Assembly (NCBI RefSeq): GCF_001557215.1
Contig: NZ_LSJM01000310.1
Location: 1 to 33,001, forward strand
DNA from: Sphingomonas sp. CCH9-E2
Lineage (GTDB): Bacteria > Pseudomonadota > Alphaproteobacteria > Sphingomonadales > Sphingomonadaceae
Reading direction: 5' to 3'
DNA length: 33,001 nucleotides
Shown: piece by piece, positions 25,006 through 32,873 of the stretch
How positions within the stretch are numbered: the stretch's first letter is position 1
How the letters are laid out: each line of letters starts with the position of its first letter
Notes under the pieces: generated by a model
The model's database searches: none
What the model was told of the DNA's origin: nothing
The model's input: the letters and a program-made list of their open reading frames with translations, nothing else
Translations under genes and position numbers: made by a program

Positions 25006-25218
25006 TTACTGCGCGGCCGCAATGCGGCCGGTGAGCAGGAGAATGGCGAATATCGCGGCGACGATCATGAAAAACGCGCCCATGAGGCGAAGATGGCGCA
25101 GGGACTTTTCGCTGCCCTGGACAGGCCGTGGCCACGGATTGCGGGGCGTGACGATCAGGAACAGGCCGACCGCCGCGAGCGCGACCGGCATGAGCTGGAG
25201 GAACAGCGAGTCGCTCAT
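25006..25218 (-). CDS. small two-helix membrane protein
   Basis: This 70-residue product has hydrophobic helices at about residues 7-24 and 44-64, joined by a basic loop ('PRNPWPRPVQGSEKSLRHLR'). It starts with ATG overlapping the previous gene's stop (ATGA) and ends 16 bp before nrdB. Position suggests cotranscription with nrdB. No family is recognised. Confidence 0.7.
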   Translation of the reverse strand: MSDSLFLQLMPVALAAVGLFLIVTPRNPWPRPVQGSEKSLRHLRLMGAFFMIVAAIFAILLLTGRIAAAQ

Positions 25219-25406
25219 GCAACCCCCACAATGCTGGCGACCAGCGCGAAGCCGGTGAGGAAGAGGCAGAGCGCGAGCAGCATCGTGCCGGCGATGCGCA
25301 GGGCGTAGATGCCCTCGGGCGAGACGGCGCGGCGGCGCAGCAGGGCGATGCCCGCCACGCCCGACGCGATGCCGATCCCGGCCTGAATGGCGAGGGCGCG
25401 TGTCAC
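25215..25406 (-). CDS. small two-helix membrane protein
   Basis: This 63-residue product has two hydrophobic segments ('AIQAGIGIASGVAGIALL' and 'IAGTMLLALCLFLTGFALVA') around a short basic loop (RRRAVSPEGI). Both ends overlap neighbours by ATGA, so translation is probably coupled to the lipoprotein gene before it and the membrane-protein gene after it. No function is known to me. Confidence 0.7.
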   Translation of the reverse strand: MTRALAIQAGIGIASGVAGIALLRRRAVSPEGIYALRIAGTMLLALCLFLTGFALVASIVGVA

Positions 25407-25729
25407 TGGTCGATCACCGTACCGCCGCGGTCCTTCACCACGACGCGCTCCTTGACGATCACCTTTTTGCCCCGGTTGGCGCCGACGCCGAACACGCAGA
25501 TGCCGAGGAAATAGCCGAAATCATACCAGCCGCCATTGTTGGGCACGGCATAGACCGCGACATCGGGGACGAAGAGCGAGAGCACCCAGGCGACCGGGAA
25601 GATGAAGCCGTGCCACAGCCCGAGCAGGAAGCCGGGCGCGGAGGGCTCGACCGCGCTGCCGACCTGCTGCGCGCAGGCGGCGAGGAGCGGGAGGAGGGCG
25701 AGGGCGGCGAGGGTGCGGGTGCGGGTCAT
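25403..25729 (-). CDS. lipoprotein with membrane segments, unknown function
   Basis: This 108-residue product has a signal peptide ending in LAAC (Cys at residue 19), then one or two hydrophobic segments ('FLLGLWHGFIFPVAWVLSLFV', 'YDFGYFLGICVFGVGA'), and a charged tail ('KKVIVKERVVVKDRGG'). Its ATG overlaps the DUF559 gene stop (ATGA). I recall similar proteins in sphingomonads but no function. Confidence 0.75.
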   Translation of the reverse strand: MTRTRTLAALALLPLLAACAQQVGSAVEPSAPGFLLGLWHGFIFPVAWVLSLFVPDVAVYAVPNNGGWYDFGYFLGICVFGVGANRGKKVIVKERVVVKDRGGTVIDQ

Positions 25730-26226
25730 GGGCGGTGCTCCTTCATCCCCTCTCCCATCGGGAGAGGGGCAAGCCGCGCAGCGGCGCGGGGTGAGGGTGA
25801 GCGGGATGTCGCTGGGGGCTGAGCCTGGTCACCCTCACCCTTCCCGCCCGCCTTCGGCGCGCAGGCCCTTTCGCTCTCCCGAAGGGAGAGGGAGATTTGG
25901 GCGATGACGCCGTCGGTGTTGTTCAGCACATCGTTGTTCCAGAAGCGGATCACGCGATAGCCTTCAGCTTCGATGAAGCGGGTGCGGCGGGCGTCAGCGT
26001 CGGTGTTCTCGGCGTGCTGGCCGCCGTCCACTTCGATCACCAGTTGCGCCGCGAAGCACAGGAAATCGACGCGGAACGGGCCGACGGGTGCCTGGAAGCG
26101 CCATTTGGTGTCGGGGAAGGCTTCACGCAGCGAGCGGCGGAGGACCTTTTCCGCTTCCGTTGCGTGGCGGCGCAGGGCGCGGAGCTGGGTCACCGTTCCC
26201 GATGGCTGGTCCTGATACAGGCGCAT
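25726..26226 (-). CDS. DUF559 (Vsr-like endonuclease fold) protein
   Basis: This protein of about 166 residues has the DUF559 core: 'LRRHATEAEKVLRRSLR', 'KWRFQAPVGPFRVDFLCF', 'LVIEVDGGQH', 'RTRFIEAEGYRVIRFWNNDVL'. The D...EVD...H pattern resembles Vsr/PD-(D/E)XK-type nucleases. The last 55 residues or so ('RESERACAPKAGG...PLPMGEG') are encoded by palindromic intergenic repeats rather than a conserved domain. Starts at GTG 26235 and ATG 26226 are both preceded by repeat sequence; I favour 26226. The gene separates nrdA from the genes leading to nrdB and looks inserted. Confidence 0.85.
   Translation of the reverse strand: MRLYQDQPSGTVTQLRALRRHATEAEKVLRRSLREAFPDTKWRFQAPVGPFRVDFLCFAAQLVIEVDGGQHAENTDADARRTRFIEAEGYRVIRFWNNDVLNNTDGVIAQISLSLRESERACAPKAGGKGEGDQAQPPATSRSPSPRAAARLAPLPMGEGMKEHRP
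25745..25906. repeat. composite inverted repeat inside the DUF559 3' end
   Basis: A palindrome (CCCCTCTCCCATCGGGAGAGGGG) near the left end and one (CTCTCCCGAAGGGAGAG) near the right end flank 'GGGGTGAGGGTG' and 'CACCCTCACCC' segments that are inverted copies of each other. The left and right halves therefore form a large inverted pair. The whole element is read through by the DUF559 frame. Confidence 0.75.
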
Positions 26227-26283
26227 CACCCTCACCCTTCCGCCGCCTGCGGCGGCTCCCTCCCTCTCCCAAAGGGAGAGGGA
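26226..26283. repeat. palindromic repeat between DUF559 gene and nrdA
   Basis: 'CACCCTCACCC', then CCGCCGCCTGCGGCGG and CCCTCTCCCAAAGGGAGAGGG, match the blocks of the repeat at 25745-25906. It covers the gap between the nrdA stop and the DUF559 start and could act as a partial terminator between them. Confidence 0.75.
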
Positions 26284-26290
26284 ATTTAGC

Positions 26291-28225
26291 TCACTGGCAC
26301 GCCAGGCATTCGTCGTAATCGGTCGATTCGCCGAGGTTGAACTCCGGCTTTTCGATCGTGTTGTCGGCCTCCACGCCGCCGGCGAACCCGGCGCGCTGCA
26401 CCGACTTGCTGCGGAGATAATAGAGCGACTTGATGCCGAGCTCCCACGCGCGGAAGTGGAGCATCAAGAGGTCCCACTTCTCGACGTCCGCCGGGATGAA
26501 CAGGTTCAGCGACTGGGCCTGATCGATATAGGGCGCGCGGTCGCCGGCGAGTTCGAGCAGCCAGCGCTGGTCGATCTCGAACGACGTCTTGAACACGTCC
26601 TTTTCCTCCTGGGTCAGGAAGTCGAGATGCTGGACGGACCCGCCACGCTCGAGGATCGAGTTCCAGACATTGTCGCTGTTCTTCGACTTTTCGATCAGGA
26701 TCTTCTCAAGATACGGGTTCTTGACCGAGAAGCTGCCCGACAGCGTCTTGTGCGTGTAGATATTGGCCGGGATCGGTTCGATGCAGGCGCTGGTGCCGCC
26801 GCAGATGATGCTGATCGACGCGGTCGGCGCGATCGCCATCTTGCAGGAGAAACGCTCCATCACGCCCATATCGGCGGCGTCGGGGCACGGGCCACGCTCG
26901 ACCGCGAGCTGCATCGAGGCTTCGTCGACCTGTGCCTTGATGTGCTTGAAGATCTTGCTGTTCCAGGTCTTGGCCATCGCGCCTTCGAACGGCAGACCGC
27001 GCGCTTGGAGGAAGCTGTGGAAGCCCATCACGCCAAGGCCGACGCTGCGCTCGCGGCTGGCGGAATAGGCGGCCTTTTCCATGCCCGGTTCGGCGCGGTC
27101 GATATAGTCCTGAAGGACGTTGTCGAGGAAGCGCATCACGTCCTCGATGAACCCCTTTTCGTTCTTCCACTCGTCCCAGGTTTCGAGGTTGAGCGAGGAG
27201 AGGCAGCAGACCGCAGTACGCTCGTTACCCAGGTGATCCTTGCCGGTCGGCAACGTGATTTCCGAGCAGAGGTTCGAGGTCGAGACCTTGAGGCCCAGAT
27301 CGCGATGATGCTTGGGCATGTTGTTGTTCACGTGATCGGCGAACACGATGTAGGGCTCACCGGTCGCGAGGCGGGTTTCGACCAGCTTCTGGAACAAAGC
27401 GCGGGCGTTGACGGTGCCGCGGACGCTGCCGTCCTTGGGGGACTTCAGGTCCCAGTCCTCGCCGTTGCGCACCGCTTCCATGAACGCGTCGGGGATGAGC
27501 ACGCCATGGTGGAGGTTCAGCGCCTTGCGGTTGAAGTCGCCGCTGGGCTTGCGGATTTCGAGGAACTCCTCGATCTCCGGGTGGCTGATGTCGAGATAGC
27601 AGGCGGCCGAACCGCGACGGAGACTCCCCTGGCTGATCGCGAGGGTCAGCGAATCCATCACGCGGACGAACGGGATGATGCCCGAGGTCTTGCCGTTGAG
27701 GCCGACCGGCTCACCGATGCCGCGGACATTGCCCCAATAGGTGCCGATGCCGCCGCCGCGCGAGGCGAGCCACACATTCTCGTTCCAGGTGTCGACGATG
27801 CCGTTGAGGCTGTCGGGCACGGAATTGAGGAAGCAGCTGATCGGCAGGCCGCGCCCGGTGCCGCCGTTCGACAGCACGGGGGTGGCGGGCATGAACCACA
27901 GGCGCGAGATATAGTCGTAGATGCGCTGGGCATGCGCGGCATCGTCGGCATAGGCCGACGCGACGCGGACGAACAGGTCCTGGAAATTCTCACCCGGCAG
28001 GAGATAGCGGTCGCGCAACGTGTCCTTGCCGAATTCGGTCAGCAGCGCGTCGCGCGAATGATCGACCTCGACCGGGTAGATGCGCGGGGCGACGGTCTTC
28101 GAATCCAGCTTCTTCTTGGCCTTGGCAGGCTTTTCGGGCGCAGTCGCCTTGGGCGCAACGGGCGTTTCGACGGTATCGGTCACAGTTTCACTCACGCTCG
28201 TTTCCTGGCTGTCTCTGAAGTCCAT
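26291..28225 (-). CDS. nrdA: ribonucleoside-diphosphate reductase subunit alpha, class Ia
   Basis: NrdA is the catalytic subunit reducing ribonucleoside diphosphates. The 644-residue product contains the active-site triad region 'SNLCSEI' (N318, C320, E322), the redox partner cysteines in 'ISCFLNS' and 'VCCLSSLNLE', and the C-terminal shuttle pair C640/C643 in 'DECLACQ'. The N-terminal ~60 residues are a Pro/Ala/Lys-rich low-complexity extension, and no ATP-cone is seen, unlike E. coli NrdA (761 residues). I chose the ATG at 28225 (MDFRDSQE) with GGGGAC upstream over a longer frame to 28255. Two candidate NrdR boxes lie 155-202 bp upstream. Confidence 0.96.
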   Translation of the reverse strand: MDFRDSQETSVSETVTDTVETPVAPKATAPEKPAKAKKKLDSKTVAPRIYPVEVDHSRDALLTEFGKDTLRDRYLLPGENFQDLFVRVASAYADDAAHAQRIYDYISRLWFMPATPVLSNGGTGRGLPISCFLNSVPDSLNGIVDTWNENVWLASRGGGIGTYWGNVRGIGEPVGLNGKTSGIIPFVRVMDSLTLAISQGSLRRGSAACYLDISHPEIEEFLEIRKPSGDFNRKALNLHHGVLIPDAFMEAVRNGEDWDLKSPKDGSVRGTVNARALFQKLVETRLATGEPYIVFADHVNNNMPKHHRDLGLKVSTSNLCSEITLPTGKDHLGNERTAVCCLSSLNLETWDEWKNEKGFIEDVMRFLDNVLQDYIDRAEPGMEKAAYSASRERSVGLGVMGFHSFLQARGLPFEGAMAKTWNSKIFKHIKAQVDEASMQLAVERGPCPDAADMGVMERFSCKMAIAPTASISIICGGTSACIEPIPANIYTHKTLSGSFSVKNPYLEKILIEKSKNSDNVWNSILERGGSVQHLDFLTQEEKDVFKTSFEIDQRWLLELAGDRAPYIDQAQSLNLFIPADVEKWDLLMLHFRAWELGIKSLYYLRSKSVQRAGFAGGVEADNTIEKPEFNLGESTDYDECLACQ

Positions 28226-28379
28226 CGGTCGTCCCCTGCCACGTCCAATCGTCACGACTCGGGGGGGGCGGTACCGATCCTAGCACCTTAGCATCCGATA
28301 CGGAGAGAACAAATCGTGTCCATCCGCACCGTCCAAGCGACAGAAAGACACCCCGCGATATAGGATCGCGAGCGATGCT

Positions 28380-28395
28380 CCACCAGTGCTTGGGC
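28380..28395. promoter_or_regulatory. candidate NrdR box 2
   Basis: The 16-mer CCACCAGTGCTTGGGC shares 12 of 16 positions with the box at 28412-28427 and starts exactly 32 bp from it. It is a weaker match to the NrdR consensus (roughly ACACWATATATWGTGT, from memory). It lies nearer to nrdA. Confidence 0.45.
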
Positions 28396-28411
28396 TTGTC
28401 CCCCTGTGTGA

Positions 28412-28427
28412 CCACTAGAGATTGTGC
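28412..28427. promoter_or_regulatory. candidate NrdR box 1
   Basis: CCACTAGAGATTGTGC contains the inverted half-sites CACTA and TTGTG around a 4-bp centre and matches the remembered NrdR consensus at about 11 of 16 positions. The 32-bp phase with box 2 (three helix turns) is the arrangement usual for NrdR pairs. NrdR would repress nrdA when dATP is plentiful; no nrdR gene is in the window. Confidence 0.55.
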
Positions 28428-28468
28428 CAATCCGGCAGCAGAGGCAATACCGTAAATGACAGTTAAGG

Positions 28469-28499
28469 GACTCGGTTCGTCGCTGATATGACTCGGTTC
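28469..28499. repeat. 10-bp direct repeat upstream of nrdA
   Basis: GACTCGGTTC occurs at 28469-28478 and 28490-28499, a spacing of 21 bp or two helix turns. It lies upstream of the NrdR boxes relative to nrdA and could be an activator site. The rest of 28500-28690 shows no gene. Confidence 0.4.
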
Positions 28500-28701
28500 A
28501 TGGCACGCCAACCAGCGCAGAGGGGCCGCGACGCGCGGGCCTTCCTCGCCTTTTCAGAATGCAAGAGAACGACGCGCGAACGCGGGATTTTTTTCGCAGG
28601 CCGATTCATCCACAGCTTTCTGACTCCGCGACGCCGCCAGATGTAGCGATCCCCGCCCGGCACGCCGGACGGGGAGCTGAAAGAAGAAGACCCTCCCAAA
28701 C

Positions 28702-28723
28702 CCCTCCCGCAAGCGGGAGGGGC
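28702..28723 (-). terminator. terminator of the TonB-receptor gene
   Basis: CCCCTCCCGC and GCGGGAGGGG form a 10-bp perfect hairpin with a 2-nt loop. On the minus strand, TTT and a T-rich stretch follow. It is 15 bp after the receptor stop codon. Confidence 0.65.
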
Positions 28724-28737
28724 CTGTATTGAGGTCG

Positions 28738-31041
28738 TCAGAACCGGCCGGTCAGTTCGATCCCGTAGAAGCGCGGCTCGGCCGGAATGAAGGTCGGGAT
28801 GCCGAACGCGCCGCCAGTGTTGCCGGCGTCGAGCAGATAATCCTCGTTCGACAGGTTGCGGCCGAACAGCGCCACTTCGTAGCGATCGTCGGCAAAGGAC
28901 ACGCCGGCGCGCGCGTTGAACAAAGTGACGCCCGGCTGGCTGATCAGCGGATTGTTCGGGATCTCGAAGAAGATCCGCGAACGATAGGTGACCGTCGGCG
29001 TCGCGAAGACGCGCACGCCGCCCAGGTCGGTGTTGAGCGTGAAGCCGCCTGCCGCCTGCACTTCGGGCTGGAGGCGGAAGCGCGCGCCGGAGAAGGCGGG
29101 AGCGACCGAATTGCCCTTTTCGATCTTGGCGTCGATATATGCGCCATTGGCGAAGAGGGTCAGCCACGGGGTTGCGCGGACGCTGACTTCGGCCTCGACA
29201 CCGAAGTTGCTGGCCTTGCCCGCGCTCTGGGTGACGGTGGTGCCGTTCGACTGGACCACGCTGACCTGGAAGCCGTCATATTTCTGGTAATAGACGCCGA
29301 GCGTGCCCGACACCGGACCGACGCGACCCTTGAGCCCGGCTTCGTAGTTCCACACCTTTTCCTCGGCGACGAGGCTGAGGTTTTCGACCGGACCGCCCGC
29401 AGTCGCGCGCGCCGACAGCTGCACCACCGGCGAGCGGCGGCCCTTGGACACGGTGGCGAAGAGGTTGATGTCGTCGGTCGCGCGGAACAGGATGTTGAAG
29501 CGCGGCAGCACCGCATCGAAGCTGTCTTCGGCATGGAGCGTGCGGCCGGCGGTGTCGACCTGACCGGGGATCAGCGACGCGCCGCCCGACAGCTGCGACC
29601 GCGGCACGCGGGCGAAATAGCCCGAGCGGCGGGTTTCGGTGAGCCAGCGCACGCCGGCGGTCAGCTCAAGCTGCGGGAACGGGATCCAGGTGCCGTCGGC
29701 GAACAGCGAATAGCTGTCGTTGCGGCCCTGATTTTCGAACACCGAGCTATAGGGGATCGACGTGCGCAGGCCGCCGGTGGCAAGCGCGGTCGCCTGTGCC
29801 GCGGTCACCACGCCCGCCGCGTTGATGCAGCCGAGCCCCGGAATGATGTTCGCCGCGCACTGCAGGAAAATGCCTTCCTCCGACGAGAAGGGAACGTTCT
29901 GGAAATTGTCTTCGACGAACACGTTGAAGCCGAACGAGCCGCGGAACTTGGTGCCGGTATAGGCGAAGCGGCTTTCCTGGCTCGCCTGCCAGCCCTTGGC
30001 ATATTCGGCGAACTCCAGATACCAGGCGGCCGAACCATCGGCATCGAACACTTCGAGGCTGTCGAATTCGCGATAGCCATTGACCAGGGTCAGCGACCAG
30101 CGATCGGTGATGTCCCAGCTGACCGTCAGATTGGCGTCATAGACTTCGCGGTTCAGGCCGAGCTTGTCGGCACCCAGCGCGGTCGCCGAAAAGGGCGAGC
30201 CGCCGAGATGCGCGACGCCGAACGGGTTGCCCGGACCCGCCGTGGTCGGCAGCGCGCGCGAAATGAAGGGGGTGCCGCTGTTGCGCTGCTGGTCATAGGT
30301 GAGGATCAAGTCGGCGCGGAACGCGTCGCTGGGCTCGAAGCGGAGTGAACCGCGCACACCGAGCTGGTCCTGCGCGTAGAGATCGTCCTGATTGGGGGCG
30401 AGATTTTCGACATAGCCGTCACGCTTCTTATACTCGAACGCGATGCGGCCGCCGAACACGTCGTTGCCGGCATTGACGAAGCCCGCGACGCGCCATGCGT
30501 CGAAATTGCCGTAGCTGACGCTCAGTTCCCCCGAAAAGCCGGGCTCCGGACGCGCCGAGATGATGCTGATCGCGCCGATGGTCGAGGCGGTGCCGAACAG
30601 GGTCGCCTGCGGCCCCTTGATCACTTCGACGCGCTCGAGGTCGTAGATCGCCTGGTAGGACCCACGCGAGCGCGAGATGTCGACGCCGTTATAATAAAGC
30701 GAGACGCGCGGCCCCTGCTGCGCCGAACCCGAGTCCGAGGTGATGCCGCGGATCACGATGCCGGGGTTGTTCGCGCTCTGCTCCTGCACGTTGAGGCCGG
30801 GGACATAGTTGGACAGCTCGTCCAGATCCTGCACGCCCAGTTCGCGCATCCGCGCGCCGCTGTTGGCGCTGATCGTGATCGGCACGTCGACCGCGCGCTG
30901 CTCGCTCTTCTGCGCGGTGACGATGATGTCGCCATCATAGCCCTCGGTCGCGGGAGCCGCCGGTGCTTCCTGCGCAAGCGCGGTGCCGGACACGGTGGTG
31001 AGCAGCGCCGCGAACGCGACGCCGGAAAGGCGCAATGCCAT
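28738..31041 (-). CDS. TonB-dependent outer-membrane receptor
   Basis: This 767-residue outer-membrane transporter has a signal peptide ('MALRLSGVAFAALLTTVSGTALAQ'), a plug domain with 'DIIVTAQKSEQRAVDVPITI' and 'RVEVIKGPQATLFGTASTIGAI', a 22-strand-type beta-barrel, and a C-terminal 'YGIELTGRF' ending in Phe as required for barrel insertion. No N-terminal FecA-type signalling extension is present. I chose the ATG at 31041, preceded by AGGGGAA; the open frame to 31302 is upstream noise. The substrate is unknown. It is divergent from a secreted amidase, which may process something the receptor imports (inference). Confidence 0.94.
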   Translation of the reverse strand: MALRLSGVAFAALLTTVSGTALAQEAPAAPATEGYDGDIIVTAQKSEQRAVDVPITISANSGARMRELGVQDLDELSNYVPGLNVQEQSANNPGIVIRGITSDSGSAQQGPRVSLYYNGVDISRSRGSYQAIYDLERVEVIKGPQATLFGTASTIGAISIISARPEPGFSGELSVSYGNFDAWRVAGFVNAGNDVFGGRIAFEYKKRDGYVENLAPNQDDLYAQDQLGVRGSLRFEPSDAFRADLILTYDQQRNSGTPFISRALPTTAGPGNPFGVAHLGGSPFSATALGADKLGLNREVYDANLTVSWDITDRWSLTLVNGYREFDSLEVFDADGSAAWYLEFAEYAKGWQASQESRFAYTGTKFRGSFGFNVFVEDNFQNVPFSSEEGIFLQCAANIIPGLGCINAAGVVTAAQATALATGGLRTSIPYSSVFENQGRNDSYSLFADGTWIPFPQLELTAGVRWLTETRRSGYFARVPRSQLSGGASLIPGQVDTAGRTLHAEDSFDAVLPRFNILFRATDDINLFATVSKGRRSPVVQLSARATAGGPVENLSLVAEEKVWNYEAGLKGRVGPVSGTLGVYYQKYDGFQVSVVQSNGTTVTQSAGKASNFGVEAEVSVRATPWLTLFANGAYIDAKIEKGNSVAPAFSGARFRLQPEVQAAGGFTLNTDLGGVRVFATPTVTYRSRIFFEIPNNPLISQPGVTLFNARAGVSFADDRYEVALFGRNLSNEDYLLDAGNTGGAFGIPTFIPAEPRFYGIELTGRF

Positions 31042-31095
31042 GATCGGATTCCCCTGAATGATGTTGTCTTGGTGATCGCCCCCTGCGCCCGATCT

Positions 31096-31108
31096 GTTGC
31101 AGCGCAAC
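31096..31108. promoter_or_regulatory. small inverted repeat in the receptor/amidase divergent region
   Basis: GTTGC-AGC-GCAAC is a perfect 5-bp inverted repeat in the 185-bp divergent promoter region, 55 bp from the receptor start. TTGAGA, 17 bp, TAGGGC further toward the amidase is a weak promoter candidate. A role as operator is possible but unsupported beyond position. Confidence 0.25.
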
Positions 31109-31226
31109 GCGATTTCGGTGACGAAGCGGGGAGAGTTTCGTGACGATTTGGCGACATCGTTACGCTTGAGACAAGCCACCCCGCTGCCTAGGGCGGGTGG
31201 GTATTCCCGCGATCGGAGATTCCGCC

Positions 31227-32831
31227 ATGTCGTTGCTTCCCGCCCTGTTGCTGCTTGCCGCCGGAACCGCCGCCACTGCAGCGGAAGCACAGCAGGCCGC
31301 ACCCTCAGCCGGTGCCGAACTGGTGGTCGAACGATCGATCGACGACCTGTCCGCCGATCTGGCAGCCGGGCGGACGAGCAGCGAGGCGCTGGTGCGGGCC
31401 TATCTGGCGCGGATCGAGGCTATCGATCGCAAGGGGCCGACGCTGCGGTCGGTGATCGCGACCAACCCGGACGCGATCGCACAGGCGCGCATGCTGGATG
31501 CCGAGCGGCGCGCGGGCAGACTGCGCGGGCCGCTGCATGGCATTCCGGTGCTGGTGAAGGACAATATCGACACGATCGGCATGGCGACCACCGCGGGGAG
31601 CCTGGCGCTGAAGGACAATATGACCAACCGCGACGCGCCGCTGGTGGCGAAGCTGCGCGCGGCGGGGGCGATCATCCTGGGCAAGACCAACCTGTCCGAA
31701 TGGGCCAATATCCGATCGACCCGGTCGATGAGCGGGTGGAGCGCGGTCGGCGGGCTGGTGCGCAACCCCTATGCGCTCGACCGCACCGCGTGCGGTTCAT
31801 CGAGCGGGTCGGGAGCAGCTGCCGCCGCCAGCCTTGCCGCCGCGACCGTGGGGACCGAGACCGACGGGTCGATCGTGTGCCCGTCGTCGATCAACGGGCT
31901 GGTGGGGATGAAGCCGACTTTGGGGTTGGTCAGCCGCACCCATGTCGTGCCGATCAGCCATAGCCAGGACACCGCCGGGCCGATGACGCGCAGCGTGCGC
32001 GATGCCGCGCTGATGCTGACCGCGATGGCGGGGAGCGATCCGGCCGATGCGGCGACGGCGCAAGCCGATGCGAAGCGGGTCGATTATGCCAAGGGGCTGG
32101 ACGCCAATGGCCTGCGCGGGGTGCGCGTCGGAGTGGTGCGACCGCCTAACCTGTCCCCCGATCTGGCGCGCGTGTTCGATACCGCGTTGGAGCAGCTGAA
32201 GACGGCGGGCGCGGTGCTGGTGCCGGTCGAGCGGCCGGCAACGCCCGGGATGGGTGCTGCGGAGTTCTCGGTGTTGCTGACCGAACTGAAGGCCGATCTC
32301 GACGCCTATCTGGCGACCACACCAAAGGCGGTGACCGCGCGCACGCTGGACGCGGTAATCGCGTTCAATGCCGCCAATGCGGCGAGCGAAATGCCGTTCT
32401 TCGAGCAGGAGATTTTCCTGGATGCGGCGAAGACCAAGGGTCTGGACGACCCCGCCTATCGCACCGCGCGCGAGACGTCGCTGCGGCTGGCGGGCAAGGA
32501 CGGGATCGACGCGATGCTGGCCAAGGCGAATGTCGCGCTGCTGGTCGCGCCGACGGCGGGCGCGGCATGGCCGTCCGATCCGGTGCATGGCGACCAGTCG
32601 GACGGCCCATCGGCAAGTTCGATGCCCGCAATCGCCGGATACCCGCATCTGACCGTGCCGATGGGGCTGGTCGACGGATTGCCGGTGGGGTTGAGCTTCT
32701 TCTCCACCGCCTGGCGCGATGCCGAGGTGCTGAAGGCGGGATATGCGTTCGAGCAGCGGGCCAAGGCACGGGTAGCACCGCGCTATTTGCCGAGCGTGGA
32801 TGCCGGGCCGGGATTGGACGGGGTGCGCTGA
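31227..32831 (+). CDS. secreted amidase (amidase-signature family)
   Basis: This 534-residue enzyme of the amidase signature family has a Ser-cisSer-Lys catalytic triad: Lys in 'VLVKDNIDT', the Ser-rich loop 'CGSSSGSGAAAAAS', and the nucleophile region 'GTETDGSIVCPSS'. A signal peptide ('MSLLPALLLLAAGTAATAAEAQ') predicts export to the periplasm, unlike GatA of the tRNA amidotransferase. GGAG precedes the ATG at 31227; an earlier in-frame start at 31197 would disrupt the signal peptide. It is divergent from the TonB receptor. The substrate is unknown. Confidence 0.93.
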   Translation: MSLLPALLLLAAGTAATAAEAQQAAPSAGAELVVERSIDDLSADLAAGRTSSEALVRAYLARIEAIDRKGPTLRSVIATNPDAIAQARMLDAERRAGRLRGPLHGIPVLVKDNIDTIGMATTAGSLALKDNMTNRDAPLVAKLRAAGAIILGKTNLSEWANIRSTRSMSGWSAVGGLVRNPYALDRTACGSSSGSGAAAAASLAAATVGTETDGSIVCPSSINGLVGMKPTLGLVSRTHVVPISHSQDTAGPMTRSVRDAALMLTAMAGSDPADAATAQADAKRVDYAKGLDANGLRGVRVGVVRPPNLSPDLARVFDTALEQLKTAGAVLVPVERPATPGMGAAEFSVLLTELKADLDAYLATTPKAVTARTLDAVIAFNAANAASEMPFFEQEIFLDAAKTKGLDDPAYRTARETSLRLAGKDGIDAMLAKANVALLVAPTAGAAWPSDPVHGDQSDGPSASSMPAIAGYPHLTVPMGLVDGLPVGLSFFSTAWRDAEVLKAGYAFEQRAKARVAPRYLPSVDAGPGLDGVR

Positions 32832-32873
32832 ACGCTAGGCTGTATCGATATTCAGCGATCAGTCGCCCCGCTA

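Noticed and set aside
26456..28291. Long plus-strand open frame (611 codons) antisense to nrdA
   Set aside because: Its composition is Arg/Glu/Gly/Asp-rich with no recognisable domain, as expected opposite a GC-rich gene; nrdA on the other strand has complete catalytic motifs.
28605..28614. DnaA-box-like sequence (TCATCCACA) upstream of nrdA
   Set aside because: It is a single imperfect match with no cluster of boxes or AT-rich region.
28729..30348. Plus-strand open frame (539 codons) antisense to the TonB receptor
   Set aside because: It is the shadow of a well-supported receptor gene, with low-complexity composition and no motif.
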